Shown one piece after another: positions 51,335-62,036 of a stretch of DNA of 64,000 bases. The notes below the pieces were generated by a model. The model was given only the letters and a program-made list of their open reading frames with translations, was not told the origin of the DNA and made no database searches. Each line of letters begins with the position of its first letter. Within the stretch, counting starts at the first letter, position 1. This DNA is from a virus. The position numbers and the translations under genes are program-made. The DNA is taken from IMG/VR virus record IMGVR_UViG_3300032213_002070, positions 62,001 to 126,000 of that record; one strand, given 5' to 3'.

Positions 51335-52945
51335 TTATATCTCTATGTATAGGATTTCAAAATCGTATTTGTCTTTAATATCATCTGGAATATCTATACT
51401 GATGTTGACATCGGCTATGGGTACTCCACCTTGTAGTATATCAGGTGTGTAGGAATCAACAGTGATACTTATTTCCTTTGAGGCAGATATTACTTGATTT
51501 AATGTTATATCTCTTCTAACTGAATCGTAGTCAATATCTATTGATCTAATTCTTTCTGATCCATCTATTCCGCTATGCATATGCTTTGTTATGTTAACAC
51601 CGCCTATTTTAGCTTCGTTTTCTAGTAAGATATCTCCTGTAATAGCTCCGCCTGATTTCATTAAGTATTGAGGATGGCTATCATCTCCAAGATCGTCTAA
51701 TAAACCATGGCTTGAATTTAATGAATTAATATGAGAAGTATTAACATAAATGCTAGATAATAATGCTGCGTAAGAATCACTTGTTTTAACAGCGGTTATT
51801 CTTTCTTTAGTTAAAGCTTTGTTGGAAAGTTGAAAAATATAGTTAGCGTACTTTCTTCTTTGTATTAGACTTTGAAGAATTACATCTATTTTTTGACTTG
51901 CGTTATTTTTTCTTTCCAGAAGATCAGTTAATATAGATTTAAAATTTCCCTCAACTGATAATAACGCTATAGTTACTTCTTCTGCTAGTGTGGGCATTTC
52001 TGATTTCATTTGAGTTGTTTGGAAATCTAAAGAAAAATCTGATATAACTTTAGTTTTAAATCTTAAAGCTGGAGTTAAATATCTAGTGTAAAATACATTA
52101 CAATTTGTTACAAGATCTTTATGAAGAGAATCTAATTGATTATCTATAGAAACAGTTAATGAGTTTACTCTGATCGAAAAAAATGCTTGAAATTGAGCGG
52201 CTTGTTTTTTAGTTGCTTTATCCAATTCGGATTCTGATATACCGGTTGGCGACGTCGTGATTGCTTTGGCAAAGAGTTCCTTATAGTGGACTGCCATTTT
52301 TGCCCAGTATAAGAAGTATGTTGAAACTTGTTGTTGTGATTCATCTTCATATTTATCTCCAAAATTCATACTAAGACAATTTTTGATGTTTTCAATTTCG
52401 TTTATTAAATATTTAATTATTTCTCTAAAATCATAAATATGTCCAAACGTAGAATTTGATATTAAATTATCATACTCTTTAACAAACTTTCGATGACCTC
52501 TAGTCACACAATCTTCTGCGTAAAGATATTGGTCAAAGCATATGAATGGTGGTTTTGGATATTTTAGATCTCCAGGATATCCTTCTATTTCTATTGCTGG
52601 AAATGAAGATTGATTCTTATTTATTTCATCCCAAATATATGTATGCGATTCTTCTAAGTTTGGGTTATTGAATGGATTTAAGTTTACTTGTCTTAATATA
52701 TCTTCCAAATCTTTTAGAAAAACTGACAATGCATCTGATGCTTTATTAACTTCTTTTTTAACCTGATCTATAGGCATTGAGTATGTCTGGTCACTTCCGT
52801 AAGAAGTGCTTATGTTACTATACGCAGGAATTCCACTAGAGGCATTTGCTGGATTTTCCAAAGCTGATAAAGCTGATGATTCACCTATCGAATAGTCATC
52901 AAAGATGCTTCCAGAAGAACTTGAACTAGTATTAATAATACTCAT
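51335..52945 (-). CDS. Virion protein with coiled-coil body and fibre-like C-terminus
   Basis: 536 residues. Ser/Gly-rich N-terminus (STSYGSDQTYS), then a long helical body (KEVNKASDALSVFLKDLEDIL; TKKQAAQFQAFFSIRVNSLT; FKSILTDLLERKNNASQKID). Around residues 405-450 it holds DDLGDDSHPQYLMKSGGAITGDILL, a motif (D-D-H-P-Q-Y-L ... G-G-x-x-T-G-x-I/L) common in phage tail proteins, then INITKHMHSGIDGSERI with H-x-H-x-G-x-D-G-S. The end is a beta domain. It is downstream of the terminase; I suggest a tail, whisker or baseplate-wedge protein. Confidence 0.6.
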   Translation of the reverse strand: MSIINTSSSSSGSIFDDYSIGESSALSALENPANASSGIPAYSNISTSYGSDQTYSMPIDQVKKEVNKASDALSVFLKDLEDILRQVNLNPFNNPNLEESHTYIWDEINKNQSSFPAIEIEGYPGDLKYPKPPFICFDQYLYAEDCVTRGHRKFVKEYDNLISNSTFGHIYDFREIIKYLINEIENIKNCLSMNFGDKYEDESQQQVSTYFLYWAKMAVHYKELFAKAITTSPTGISESELDKATKKQAAQFQAFFSIRVNSLTVSIDNQLDSLHKDLVTNCNVFYTRYLTPALRFKTKVISDFSLDFQTTQMKSEMPTLAEEVTIALLSVEGNFKSILTDLLERKNNASQKIDVILQSLIQRRKYANYIFQLSNKALTKERITAVKTSDSYAALLSSIYVNTSHINSLNSSHGLLDDLGDDSHPQYLMKSGGAITGDILLENEAKIGGVNITKHMHSGIDGSERIRSIDIDYDSVRRDITLNQVISASKEISITVDSYTPDILQGGVPIADVNISIDIPDDIKDKYDFEILYIEI

Positions 52946-52952
52946 TGATTAC

Positions 52953-54815
52953 CTAAAACATTTTTCTAGAAACCCTTTTTGCGGGTCTCCCTTTTTTGAG
53001 ACCTGGCATCAAGTCTGAGTTTCTCTTAGTGGTTACCATAATACCACTTGCTGGTTTACTCTTGTCATCGTCGTCATCTATTTTGGTACCATTGGTCTTC
53101 GGCATGAAAAAAGTATTAGAAAAACTTTCTGTATTTCTAGCTACTTTTAATTTACTAAAATCACCATAGTTTTGAGTAATAGCTAATAGCGCCAACATTA
53201 AAGCGTCATGCGCGTGGTCAACTGCTGAACCGCCGGCTTCAAAAACTGGTCTACCAGATTGAGTAGTTCTTACTACAACGTAAGATATTAATTGTAAATA
53301 CATTTCTTCATCTGAAGCTGGAAATAGCAATTGTTCTTTTTCTAAGAATTGAGTAAGGTTATCAACCATATATGGCTTAATTTCCTTTTTAACTGGAAGC
53401 TTAGTATATGGATCACGAATTTCTATAGATTCTCCAAAACCAATTCCTTTAACCCTATCACGCAAACTGGATCTAGGATTTTCTGTTCCGTATTTTCTAA
53501 GAAGCTCTACCTGTACTTCTCCATAACCACGGTCAACATAAATATGTTTAGGGCTAAAAGACTCATTTAATTCCACTATTCTATTTACAGCATTAGTGAG
53601 GGTATACTCAGACTTGGCTATTTCTTCTCGATATACAAGTCTTACTTTACCTCTAAATCTTTCGTCTTCATACGTATCATTACAAGCTTCTAGTACAACG
53701 ATATTTGTTCCTGCGCCGTATTTATCCCAGTCAACTCCTATTGTATAGAATGATCTAGCTGATTGTACTTCGGGTATATACGCCCAAGAAGGATCTATAA
53801 AAGCTTTATCTACATACTTTCTAGGGTATACACCTTCTGAGTCTTCTCCCCAGTCTGCTTCTATTTCATGTCGATATCCAGATTCTGAATATTGCTCTCT
53901 AAACTCATCTTCTTGATCTTTAGAAAAGAATGGGTTACAGTATGATGGATACCAATACTCTGTAAATCTTTCTGACTTACACCATTCCCAAAATCTTTCT
54001 CTTCTTCCAGTCGGAGTAGATGCTCCAATTAAAACTTTGTCTGGTTGATCTTCGGCAGTTTTTTGCAACATCGCATACAAAGCGTCTAGGTCGTCTGCGT
54101 GCATGTAGTCCATTTCGTCTAACACGATGATGTGAGCTTCCTGACCACGAGCAACGTCTGACTTGCCACCTGATCTCATACCAGAAGTAAAAAATCGAAT
54201 AGTAGAGCCATTAGAAAATTCAATCATGAATTGAGGGCTTGTTACTTTTCTAGTTACTGATCCAGATACAATTCCATTTTTAGCAGCTAAACGATTAATT
54301 TCCTGATATATAAGTTCTACTTGAGTTTTCATAGGCGCAATAACTAAACATCTACCGTCTCTATGTGTGTAACTATAATGTAGTAAGTAGATTGCCATTG
54401 TATATGTTTTACCTAAACGACGACCAGCTCTTAATACTTTTCGTAAAGAAGGATCTCTAAGAATTATAGTTTGATAAACTCTTGTTTCAGCTCCAAGAAA
54501 ATGCTTAGCCCATCTACAAGGATCTTTAGCTATATGTATTTGTCTTTGTTGTTCTGCTGAAATGCCGGCATTTAATAAATCATTATTTACCTCAAATGGT
54601 TCGTCAACCAATAATGCTAATTCTCTATTGGTAAAATTTCTACCAATGATAGGAGATCCATCAGCCCAATTTAAATGTTTTAGTTTATTCTTAAATACCC
54701 ATTCAATTCTATTTATTTGTTTAGTATATTCTGGATCTTGGGCGTTAATGATCTCAAGTAAATCTTCTCTAGAAAGAGCTTCTAATTGTTTTCTAAATTC
54801 TTTAGTATTATCCAT
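52953..54815 (-). CDS. terL: Terminase large subunit
   Basis: 620 residues. ATPase: Walker A VLRAGRRLGKTYTM (about 130-143), with an Arg-rich classical variant; Walker B HIIVLDEMDYM (about 230-240), catalytic Glu/Asp present; coupling motif GAS/TPTG in LIGASTPTGRRERFW. C-terminal RNase H-like nuclease: YTIGVDWDKYGAGTNIVV (first Asp), HIYVDRGYGEVQVELL and HAHDALMLALLA (last Asp). This motor packs DNA through the portal. It overlaps the next upstream gene by 8 bases. No CGG in frame. The placement before fibre genes and five kb before the portal is typical of large myoviruses with rearranged head modules. Confidence 0.95.
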   Translation of the reverse strand: MDNTKEFRKQLEALSREDLLEIINAQDPEYTKQINRIEWVFKNKLKHLNWADGSPIIGRNFTNRELALLVDEPFEVNNDLLNAGISAEQQRQIHIAKDPCRWAKHFLGAETRVYQTIILRDPSLRKVLRAGRRLGKTYTMAIYLLHYSYTHRDGRCLVIAPMKTQVELIYQEINRLAAKNGIVSGSVTRKVTSPQFMIEFSNGSTIRFFTSGMRSGGKSDVARGQEAHIIVLDEMDYMHADDLDALYAMLQKTAEDQPDKVLIGASTPTGRRERFWEWCKSERFTEYWYPSYCNPFFSKDQEDEFREQYSESGYRHEIEADWGEDSEGVYPRKYVDKAFIDPSWAYIPEVQSARSFYTIGVDWDKYGAGTNIVVLEACNDTYEDERFRGKVRLVYREEIAKSEYTLTNAVNRIVELNESFSPKHIYVDRGYGEVQVELLRKYGTENPRSSLRDRVKGIGFGESIEIRDPYTKLPVKKEIKPYMVDNLTQFLEKEQLLFPASDEEMYLQLISYVVVRTTQSGRPVFEAGGSAVDHAHDALMLALLAITQNYGDFSKLKVARNTESFSNTFFMPKTNGTKIDDDDDKSKPASGIMVTTKRNSDLMPGLKKGRPAKRVSRKMF

Positions 54816-56473
54816 AGTGTGCTGCCATCATAGCACCTTCGCTACCTAATAATGATCTAGCGTTTAATCTACTGTTTTGAATAGCCATAACTCCTCTAGC
54901 TCTTGATGTTGCAGCTGTTTCGTTATCTTTGAATGTTCCAAACATTCCGCCTCTCATATTACCCTGCATGGATTTCATAGCATCTTTTCCTAGATTAATA
55001 GCACCTTTTATAGCATGCCCGCCAAGTTTTCCTAATTGATAAGCCATGTCTGCTGCAAATATTAAGTTAACACCAGGTATTGCCGCCAATGCCGCTTCTC
55101 CAGCTACCGCTAAACCAACTCGAGATCCACCTTTAACGGCTGCAGTCATGGCTCCTTTTGCTCCAAGTGTTTTTATTATACCCTTTTCAACAGTTTCCAC
55201 TGCTAATGACTCGTAACCTGAAATAGCACTCATTCTTAATCCTGCACTTGCCGCTTTTGTGCGTAAAGCTCCACTTTTTTCAAATGCACTAGTTAATGGA
55301 TTTGCAATCTTAAAAAATGAATCTGTCATTTGCATTGTTTCCATACCAAATGTTCTCATTCCTGCGGTCCCCATAGCAGTGCGCATTTCTGCTCCGCCAC
55401 CAGATGTTAGTATTCCACGAGCAAATGATCTACTGTACTTACCTGCTATACCTTCAACTGTTGCGTACCTTCTCATTCCAGCAGTAACAGCTGCTGCACC
55501 TTCTTCTCCGGCTAGAGATCTGTAAGCTCCTGTTGCTCCAGTTTTACCAGCTGCTCTACCAGCTGCTAATCTTTCAGCTGGTGTAGTGCCGCCCATTCCA
55601 ACTAACATTCCTGTATCAGCTCCGTAAGGCAGCATCTGACATAGCGGCTAATGGATTATTCATTCTTAAAACTCTGGCGTTAACCGTGTCTGCGCGGGCT
55701 AATGCTCGTCCTGACATTCTTCCAGTTTCCATTTTTCTAATTGCACCAAGTCTACCAATAACACCACCACTTAAATAAGACACATGTTGCGCTTCTTGCT
55801 TACCAATTGCTTTGGCGCCAAAATTCATCAATTGGTTTGACATGCCGCCAATAAACCCAGCTCCACCATGTGGTGCATAAAATCCTGCTTCATGTGGACC
55901 AAATACTGAAGCGCTGTGAAATCTACCAAAGGCACTTGTATTTGCTGTAATGTTATTTTTTCTAAAACCTTTAAACATTCCAACTTTATATGTATTGTGT
56001 GCTTTTACTGCTTCTCCACCAAATGCAAGACTTCTTTCCGCTGCGCTTGCAGCATGAGCTCCTTCTTGATATCTACCAAGTTTAAAAGTTTTTTGTATTT
56101 TGTTAGCAACTCTACCTTGCCCCGATGCAGCTTTTGCTTCGGCCATTTTAGTGCCTCTACGAGTAGTTTTACCAAGAATATTGGTACCGCCAACAAATTG
56201 TCTGCCATCACCCATTGCTTCTGGAACCATTGACCCACGACGGAATGGTCTAAATTTAGCTGCGCCACGTGTCATTACTCTTCTGTCGTCTAAAAAACCA
56301 CCACGCAAAAAAGTATTTTGATATCTATAATTATTCCAACCAGCTACTAAGGGAATTTTTCCAACTGTTTCTGTAACAGCCTGGGTCATACCCATAGTTG
56401 TCCCAAGTGCTCCCGATGATTGACCAATATCTTGGCCAAGAACACCATATTGACCAGTATTCATTACAGCCAT
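54808..56473 (-). CDS. Gly/Ala-rich virion-like protein (one CGGA site)
   Basis: 554 residues if CGGA 55621-55624 (residue 284) is read as one codon. In triplet reading two overlapping frames result (56473-55616 and an ATG at 55635), which gene callers would report as two genes. The protein is rich in Gly, Ala, Arg and Met. Basic half: AAKFRPFRRGSMVPEAMGD, then TRRGTKMAEAKAASGQGRVA. Hydrophobic half: AAVKGGSRVGLAVAGEAALA, AIPGVNLIFAADMAYQLGKLG. Possibly an internal head protein or membrane-associated tail component. It directly precedes the terminase. It resembles the small basic Gly/Ala proteins at 62.5-63.6 kb in composition. Confidence 0.7.
55621..55624 (-). other. Four-base codon / +1 site CGGA in Gly/Ala-rich gene
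   Basis: Zero frame GAT GCT GCC TTA CGG AGC TGA; four-base reading continues GCT GAT ACA GGA ATG TTA. The second frame has an ATG at 55635 out of phase, which hides the problem in ordinary gene calling. Confidence 0.88.
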
Positions 56474-57045
56474 TAGCCACGTCTCCTATTATGCATTCCG
56501 AGAACTACATCTCCAGATGCGCTTAACTGATTTGCTGTTTGAGTTGAAGTATTTCTTTGGTCTGTCCATGGGATATATTCCATAGTTTTTCTATCTAATC
56601 TCCTATTACCAGAATAAGGAGAAGACATCATAAAATCTTTATTTCTATTAATATAACCTTTTCCTGCAGCGGCTGGTAATCCAATACCTCCAGCTATACC
56701 ACCAATCATTGCACCCCTAATACCATGACCAAACATGCCACCTATTCCACCACCAATTGCTGCACCGGCTAGTGCGCCAACTCCACCAAGTGCCATTGTT
56801 GCTGTTCCAGATTTGCCACCTGGAATCATTGCATCTGCTACTACACCTGGGCTTAATTTTCTACCAGTAAAATACTTGTCGGCATCAGGGTCGCCAAAAG
56901 CTACGTCCATTGCCGCATCTCGAGCTGCGGGAGCTGCATGTTTAGCCATGCCGGCCATAAAAGCGCCACCAATTATAAGGCTTGCACCAGTTCTACTAGT
57001 TGCACCTTTATAAATTGATTTACCTAATCCGCTCATTAAACTCAT
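56473..57045 (-). CDS. Gly-rich small virion-like protein
   Basis: 190 residues. The N-terminus MSLMSGLGKSIYKGATSRTG and centre ASLIIGGAFMAGMAKHAAPA, then GVGALAGAAIGGGIGGMFGHGIRGAMIGGIAGGIG (read in pieces) form a Gly-zipper-like hydrophobic region typical of membrane-inserting proteins (GxxxG steps). The C-terminus is polar (STQTANQLSASGDVVLGMHN RRRG). Starts 10 bases after the giant gene upstream and its stop overlaps the next start. Could be an ejected protein that helps DNA cross the cell envelope, but only the composition supports this. Confidence 0.6.
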   Translation of the reverse strand: MSLMSGLGKSIYKGATSRTGASLIIGGAFMAGMAKHAAPAARDAAMDVAFGDPDADKYFTGRKLSPGVVADAMIPGGKSGTATMALGGVGALAGAAIGGGIGGMFGHGIRGAMIGGIAGGIGLPAAAGKGYINRNKDFMMSSPYSGNRRLDRKTMEYIPWTDQRNTSTQTANQLSASGDVVLGMHNRRRG

Positions 57046-57055
57046 TTTTTAACTC

Positions 57056-60000
57056 CTATAAAAGGTGATAAGCTGCCGTTTTAAACAAGTTTCCATGTTT
57101 ATTCGGACCCATCTTTGTATGTCCAACTTTATTTCTATCTAAATTACCAACAACCCCTGCGGTTGCCATTGGATTTCGTGTAGAACTTTTTCTGCCATTC
57201 ATCATTGCTTCCTGTATCCCATATGGTCTTTGACCTTGTTCAACAGGTTGTGCTTCTATAGTACTTTCATAAAGGTCATTTTCGTTTTTTTTCTTTGCCA
57301 TTTTATAACCAACGCCTGCTGCGGCTGCGGCTGCTAATGTAAAATAAGCTGTTTTTTTATTTTTTCTAAGAAAATTTGCACCTTGTTCAATAAATTTAGT
57401 TGATACATTTTCAGCTTCTTTTCCAACGTTTTTGCCTACTTGCTGTTGAACTCTCGGTAAATTCTTAACATCTCCAGCCAATGAATGAAACCCTTCCATT
57501 GCCCTTAGTTCTTCTTCGTGCAACTTTAAGTGAATGGATTCTACACTTTCACCAACATATTTTGCTTCTAAAACTGAGTCATTGTAAGTTGGACCATATT
57601 GAGCTCCTATAACCGATTCATCATCTTTCATTACTCCAGTCATTCTAGAAAAGTTGCTTTGTGATTGAGTATCTATTTCTTTATTTCCAATTAAAAATTC
57701 TTCATTATTATCAAGAATTTGATTAGTGTTACCTATTGTTGTACCTGATTCTGTAAGAATATCTTTATGGGCAAAAGCTGATATTCCACCTTGCTCTATA
57801 GATTCAGCTATATGCTGTACTTGTCTATCATATTTTGCAACATAAAATTCTTCATGCAGATTATTTTCTTTAGCTAAATTTTTTAAATAATTTCTTTTTT
57901 CTTCTCTACTCTCTATTCTAGCTAATTCATATAATTTATCTTTAGCTCCAATAGAGTCATACGATGGAGCCTTTTCACCTTTTGATGGATTAAATATAGA
58001 ATTTGCTAATTCCTGAATTTCAGATCTAGATTTAGGAGCAACGTATCCTTTTTCTGCTCCTTCAGCCAATCTCATTCGTTGTGATTGGAGTTCAAGTACC
58101 TGTTCTGCTAAATCTGTATATTGTGTTTTTCCTAATCCAGTTGGAGTCCAATATTTATTAATGATAGAAAAATTTGAATCTTTTACTGGAGAATCTATGA
58201 ATCTATTAAATTGACTTTTTATAAATTCTTCTCCACCAAATTGAACTGCTTCACCACCAGCAGTTGGTATTTTCAACTTCATAATGTCTGCGGCGTTCAT
58301 AATAATTCTTTCAGAACTAGCCGTCATGTCAGCAACTGGTGTTCTAAAATAAGAATTTTTTGATAGTTTTACGGCATCACTTCTTCCAGCTGGAATTATC
58401 GATGCTCCAAATATATCTTCTCTACCTTGAGCAACGGCGTGACTGATCCCTAACTCACTAAGTGTAGATAAAACATTTTCACTTGCTAATGCTGAATGAG
58501 CTGTTCTTACTCCAGCTTCAGTACCAGTTGCCCTTGATGATGTTTCGTATATAATTTTTCCAATATCACTAGTTGCCCTAGCTTGATTAACTGCAGCTAA
58601 TCTCATTCTTGGATCTAAATCTGCAAATGGTAGACCTCTGTTAAATACAGTTTCAGAAAAAGCTGTAGTTTCTTCTACTCCACCTAATTTTGTTCCCACT
58701 AAAGGAACTCTAAATGATCCATTTTCTTGACCATAATATCCACTTGATGTGGATAGCGTATCTGCTAATTCTTCTGCTTTAGTACTAATTGAAGGTGCAG
58801 GCATTGATCCTTGTACTCTTTGAGCTTCTTTCATTCTATCTATAGAGGTAGCTTCAATTTGCAAAAGCTTTGGTGGTCTTACTGCTTCGTAATAAGGATT
58901 AACTGCAAGATTAATACCTTTAGCTTCTTCTCCTACTGGAATTACATCTTTTAATGCATCGTCTATTTCTTGACCTTTTCTAGCGTGATCTAAAACATGT
59001 TGTATTATTTCTTTAGCTCTACCTTGCTCAAGTTCTATTTTTTCACCAAATGCCCTATCTTGAAAAACAAAACTATTTTTAGATTTAGAATATCTAATTC
59101 CTGCACCGGGTTTGAAATCTGGTTTATATCCTGAAGGTAATTTAGCTCCTTCAAAAACATCAAGACCAGCAGTATTTAACCTACCAACTAACCCTTCATC
59201 TAAGGCAATTGATACTCTCTTATTTCCAGCTTCAGTATCTTTTAAGAATCCAAATACATTTTCAGATACCCTACTAATATCACTAATGTTTGTTACGGGA
59301 GTTGCAGCGCTACTTCGTGCAATTCTTCTTCTAATAGCTGATTCAAATGCTGACATTTTATTATCACTTCGAAAAAACCCTGCTGTTTTTAATTCTTCTT
59401 CTAATTGTACACGTTTATCAAACCATTCAGCTGCCGCTTCAGCACTCATTCTTCCAGGTGGTTTACCGGGCGTTGGCATTCTTTGCATTTGAAGTTTTCC
59501 AGTTTGCATATATTGACTTATATATGTGTTTAGTGCGGCATCAACATCAGCTGTGTGTGCGCCTTTTGTGCTTAATGCTTCTATGATAAATTTATTTTCT
59601 TCAGGATTATCACTAATTGTATCTTCTAAGAGTTGAATAAAATTAGTATTTAAAAATAAATTTTCTAATGATTCTGGACCTTTTGCTCCTTCAAATATTT
59701 CTGGAGCAATAGAAAATACACCTAAAGATTCATTGATTGTAGATTCACTTAGTCCTTGCTTTTTTAATATTCCTGCTAACTTTTCTCTTTGTGCAGTCAT
59801 GTAAATGTTAGCACTATTTAACGTATCGGTCATAAATGCTTCTTCGTTACCAAATACTTTTACGGAATCTGCGTTTTGCCTTCTATTTAATACTTCAGTA
59901 AACATTGAGTTTGCTTCTGAATCTTTTCCATAAGCTTTAAGTCTAGTCATTGTTTGGGTAATCATGTCTAAGTCGAAAGCTTCAAGGTTGTGACCTTGTA

Positions 60001-61142
60001 ATCGATGATAAACATATTTACCATCAGAACCTTTCTTTAAAATTGTCGCATTTAACAAATCTTTAAATTCATTCAATGCTGCTTGTCCATCATTTTCCAA
60101 AAAATCTTTTATTCCCTCTAAACGAGGATCACTCGGATCAGTTATTCCCATTTCACTCATTATTGTAGACATAGATAATGGAGATGAACCATCTTTATCT
60201 AAAGAACCAGCCATATTCATTAATCTTGAATTAAATCTTCTTGAAGCTACTGGAGTTACTCCAGAAAATTTCATAATGCCTTCTGGAGTAACTTCCACTG
60301 TTTGTTCCACAAAAGATAAATCTCTAATTTCAGCTTGGGCAGTTAGGCCAGTAGATTCACTGTCTGCTGTTAAAATTTTATAAGTTCTGCCTCTATCAAA
60401 TGCCAAGTGATTAAGACCAGAATCATTTATGTCCCTAATGGAACCATCAGGATTAAATGAAAAATATTTTTTACTTCTTTCGTACAATCTAGCATCTGAA
60501 AATTCATTTGAGGATCTATTTTTGCCAACACTTATATCTTTTAATCCTCTTGCTGTATTTGAAATATTATAACTAGTTTGAGCTATCCTCATTAAAGCGG
60601 GATGTATTCCGCTCTCCTTCTTTAAGTCCAGCTGTAAGATCTACTCTATATCTCATCTGTGAGCGAAATGGATTATCCGATGGAAATAATAAACTTGGCA
60701 TTCCTATCTGTTCTATTATGCTTTCTTTTCTCAAAAGCAGATCTTCCACTTCTTTAAAAATTTCTTTAGATTTATGACGAGGAAGTAAACTAAAATCTAT
60801 ATTTTGCCTATGGATAACATGTTGAATTAAGTTTTCAAAATTACCTTGAGATACAGCGTTTTTAAATAATTCACTTTCACGAATTGAACTTAATGCCGGA
60901 TCTTGTATTCCGGAAAATAATTCCGTACGGTATTTATTTTGGATATACTGAAGAGCGCTAATATATGCTTCTGGTGATCCAACTTCCGTTGTTGTACCTT
61001 CTATAAAGCTACCGGGAATAGTGCTTCTATATAAACCAGAAGTTATTGGTGTACTTTGTACTTTTGCGGTAGTTTGATTTTCAAAAAAAATATTTGAAAA
61101 TTTATCAATTATCTCTCTATATGATTGTTTATTCTTTGCCAT
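57056..61142 (-). CDS. Giant virion-like protein (one CGGA site, hidden fusion)
   Basis: 1,361 residues if CGGA 60608-60611 (residue 178) is read as one codon. Without it, two overlapping genes appear (61151-60573, and 60592-57056 with an ATG just after the site); neither has a visible break, so only the CGG rule reveals the fusion. The join reads LTAGLKEGE-x-IHPALMRIAQTS, smooth in composition. Long, mostly helical, polar body. The C-terminal part has a membrane-like KKTAYFTLAAAAAAGVGYKMA followed by Gln/Gly-rich tail and ending HGNLFKTAAYHLL. Comparable in size and style to the tape-measure-like protein. Perhaps an internal head or ejection protein. Start 61142 has GAAG upstream; 61151 is possible. 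Confidence 0.65.
60608..60611 (-). other. Four-base codon / +1 site CGGA joining two apparent genes
   Basis: Zero frame GGA GAG CGG AAT ACA TCC CGC TTT AAT ... TAG stops 16 codons after CGG. Four-base reading gives CGGA ATA CAT CCC GCT TTA ATG AGG ATA GCT, entering the 1,178-codon frame whose apparent ATG is five codons further. Confidence 0.8.
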
Positions 61143-61866
61143 TATTTGCATCTTCTGAAGCCTCAGAAGCTTCTATATAATCATCTACTTGATACGTACC
61201 AAGTTTTTTCCTTACAAGTTTTGCATTTTGTATTTCAATATTTTGAACTTTATGAATAATTTCAGATATAGCTTGTGCGGTATCAAGTTGAGTTTGCCCA
61301 GTCTTAGCCCTAGCTTCTCTAGTAGCCAACAACTGATTGCGTAAATCTTTTCTTCTTTTGTGTAATCTATCTTCAAGTTCTACAGCAAGGTGTAATTCTT
61401 TTTTGAGAATTGGTTCACCATCTTTATCAATTCCTATAATGTTTTCTTGAATAAAATGTTCTTTAGCAAGTAGTTTTGTTTTGCGTAAATATTGAACTTC
61501 TTGATCTACTAAATCTCTTACCATAGAGACTTCTACTAAATTATCAGGACTTACGTCTAATTGTTCCATGTATTCACCAGTAAATTGAGATACCATTGCC
61601 ATCTCTATGGGACAAGCTTTTCCCTTAGGGGCAAGATTCTGTTGATACAATGGGCATGTCTCAGCAAAAATGCATCGGGATGCTTCGCATCTCATTGGTA
61701 TAGATGAAAACATTGAAGTTCTTGTTTTTTGAGGTTTAACTAATTCAACAGCTTTGGCTCTTTGATCATCAGTCCATTCTTCTGGAAAAAATAAATCAGG
61801 GCGCAGCGATTCAAATTTATCCATAAATGAATTCTTATCTTCAAATCTTTCTACGTTACCTTCCAT
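61129..61866 (-). CDS. Cys-containing helical protein, small-terminase-like (tentative)
   Basis: 245 residues. A Cys cluster (RCEASRCIFAETCPLYQQN, then GKACPIEMAMV) lies at about 58-85 and could bind a metal or an Fe-S cluster. The rest is helical, with long charged helices (LHLAVELEDRLHKRRKDLRN, QAISEIIHKVQNIEIQNAKL). The C-terminus is acidic. Its place six kb before the terminase large subunit, and small proteins with C-P-x-E clusters, make a terminase small subunit or DNA-associated role conceivable, but I do not recognise the family. The ATG overlaps the stop of the preceding short gene. Confidence 0.5.
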   Translation of the reverse strand: MEGNVERFEDKNSFMDKFESLRPDLFFPEEWTDDQRAKAVELVKPQKTRTSMFSSIPMRCEASRCIFAETCPLYQQNLAPKGKACPIEMAMVSQFTGEYMEQLDVSPDNLVEVSMVRDLVDQEVQYLRKTKLLAKEHFIQENIIGIDKDGEPILKKELHLAVELEDRLHKRRKDLRNQLLATREARAKTGQTQLDTAQAISEIIHKVQNIEIQNAKLVRKKLGTYQVDDYIEASEASEDANNGKE

Positions 61867-62033
61867 TAAAATCTATCCATTCTGATTTAACTAAACCGTC
61901 TTGAGCATAAGAATTAATTACACAGCTTTTACATCCGGGGACAATAATATTCCTGAATATGGATTACTTCCTGTTGTTGTACTACTTCTTCATAAACAAA
62001 ATTTAGATCGTGATTACATCTGTCGCATTTCAT
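61856..62033 (-). CDS. Small zinc-ribbon protein (one CGGA site)
   Basis: 58 residues if CGGA 61934-61937 (residue 33) is one codon; triplet reading ends two residues after it. MKCDRCNHDLNF with C-x-x-C, then EYYCP-x-CKSC with a second C-x-x-C formed only across the quadruplet. So the site lies inside the metal site: CPGC (Gly) or CPRC (Arg). CPGC is the more common zinc-ribbon knuckle. The second half is INSYAQDGLVKSEWIDFNGR. The stop overlaps the ATG of the next gene. Without four-base reading this gene would be lost. Confidence 0.75.
61934..61937 (-). other. Four-base codon / +1 site CGGA within zinc knuckle
   Basis: Zero frame TAT TGT CCC CGG ATG TAA; four-base reading TGT CCC CGGA TGT AAA AGC TGT rebuilds the second Cys pair. 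The clearest protein-level argument for the rule. Confidence 0.92.
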
Positions 62034-62036
62034 TGT

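Noticed and set aside
54808-55635. Separate gene starting at ATG 55635
   Set aside because: The frame continues without change of composition from the upstream gene across the in-frame CGGA at 55621.
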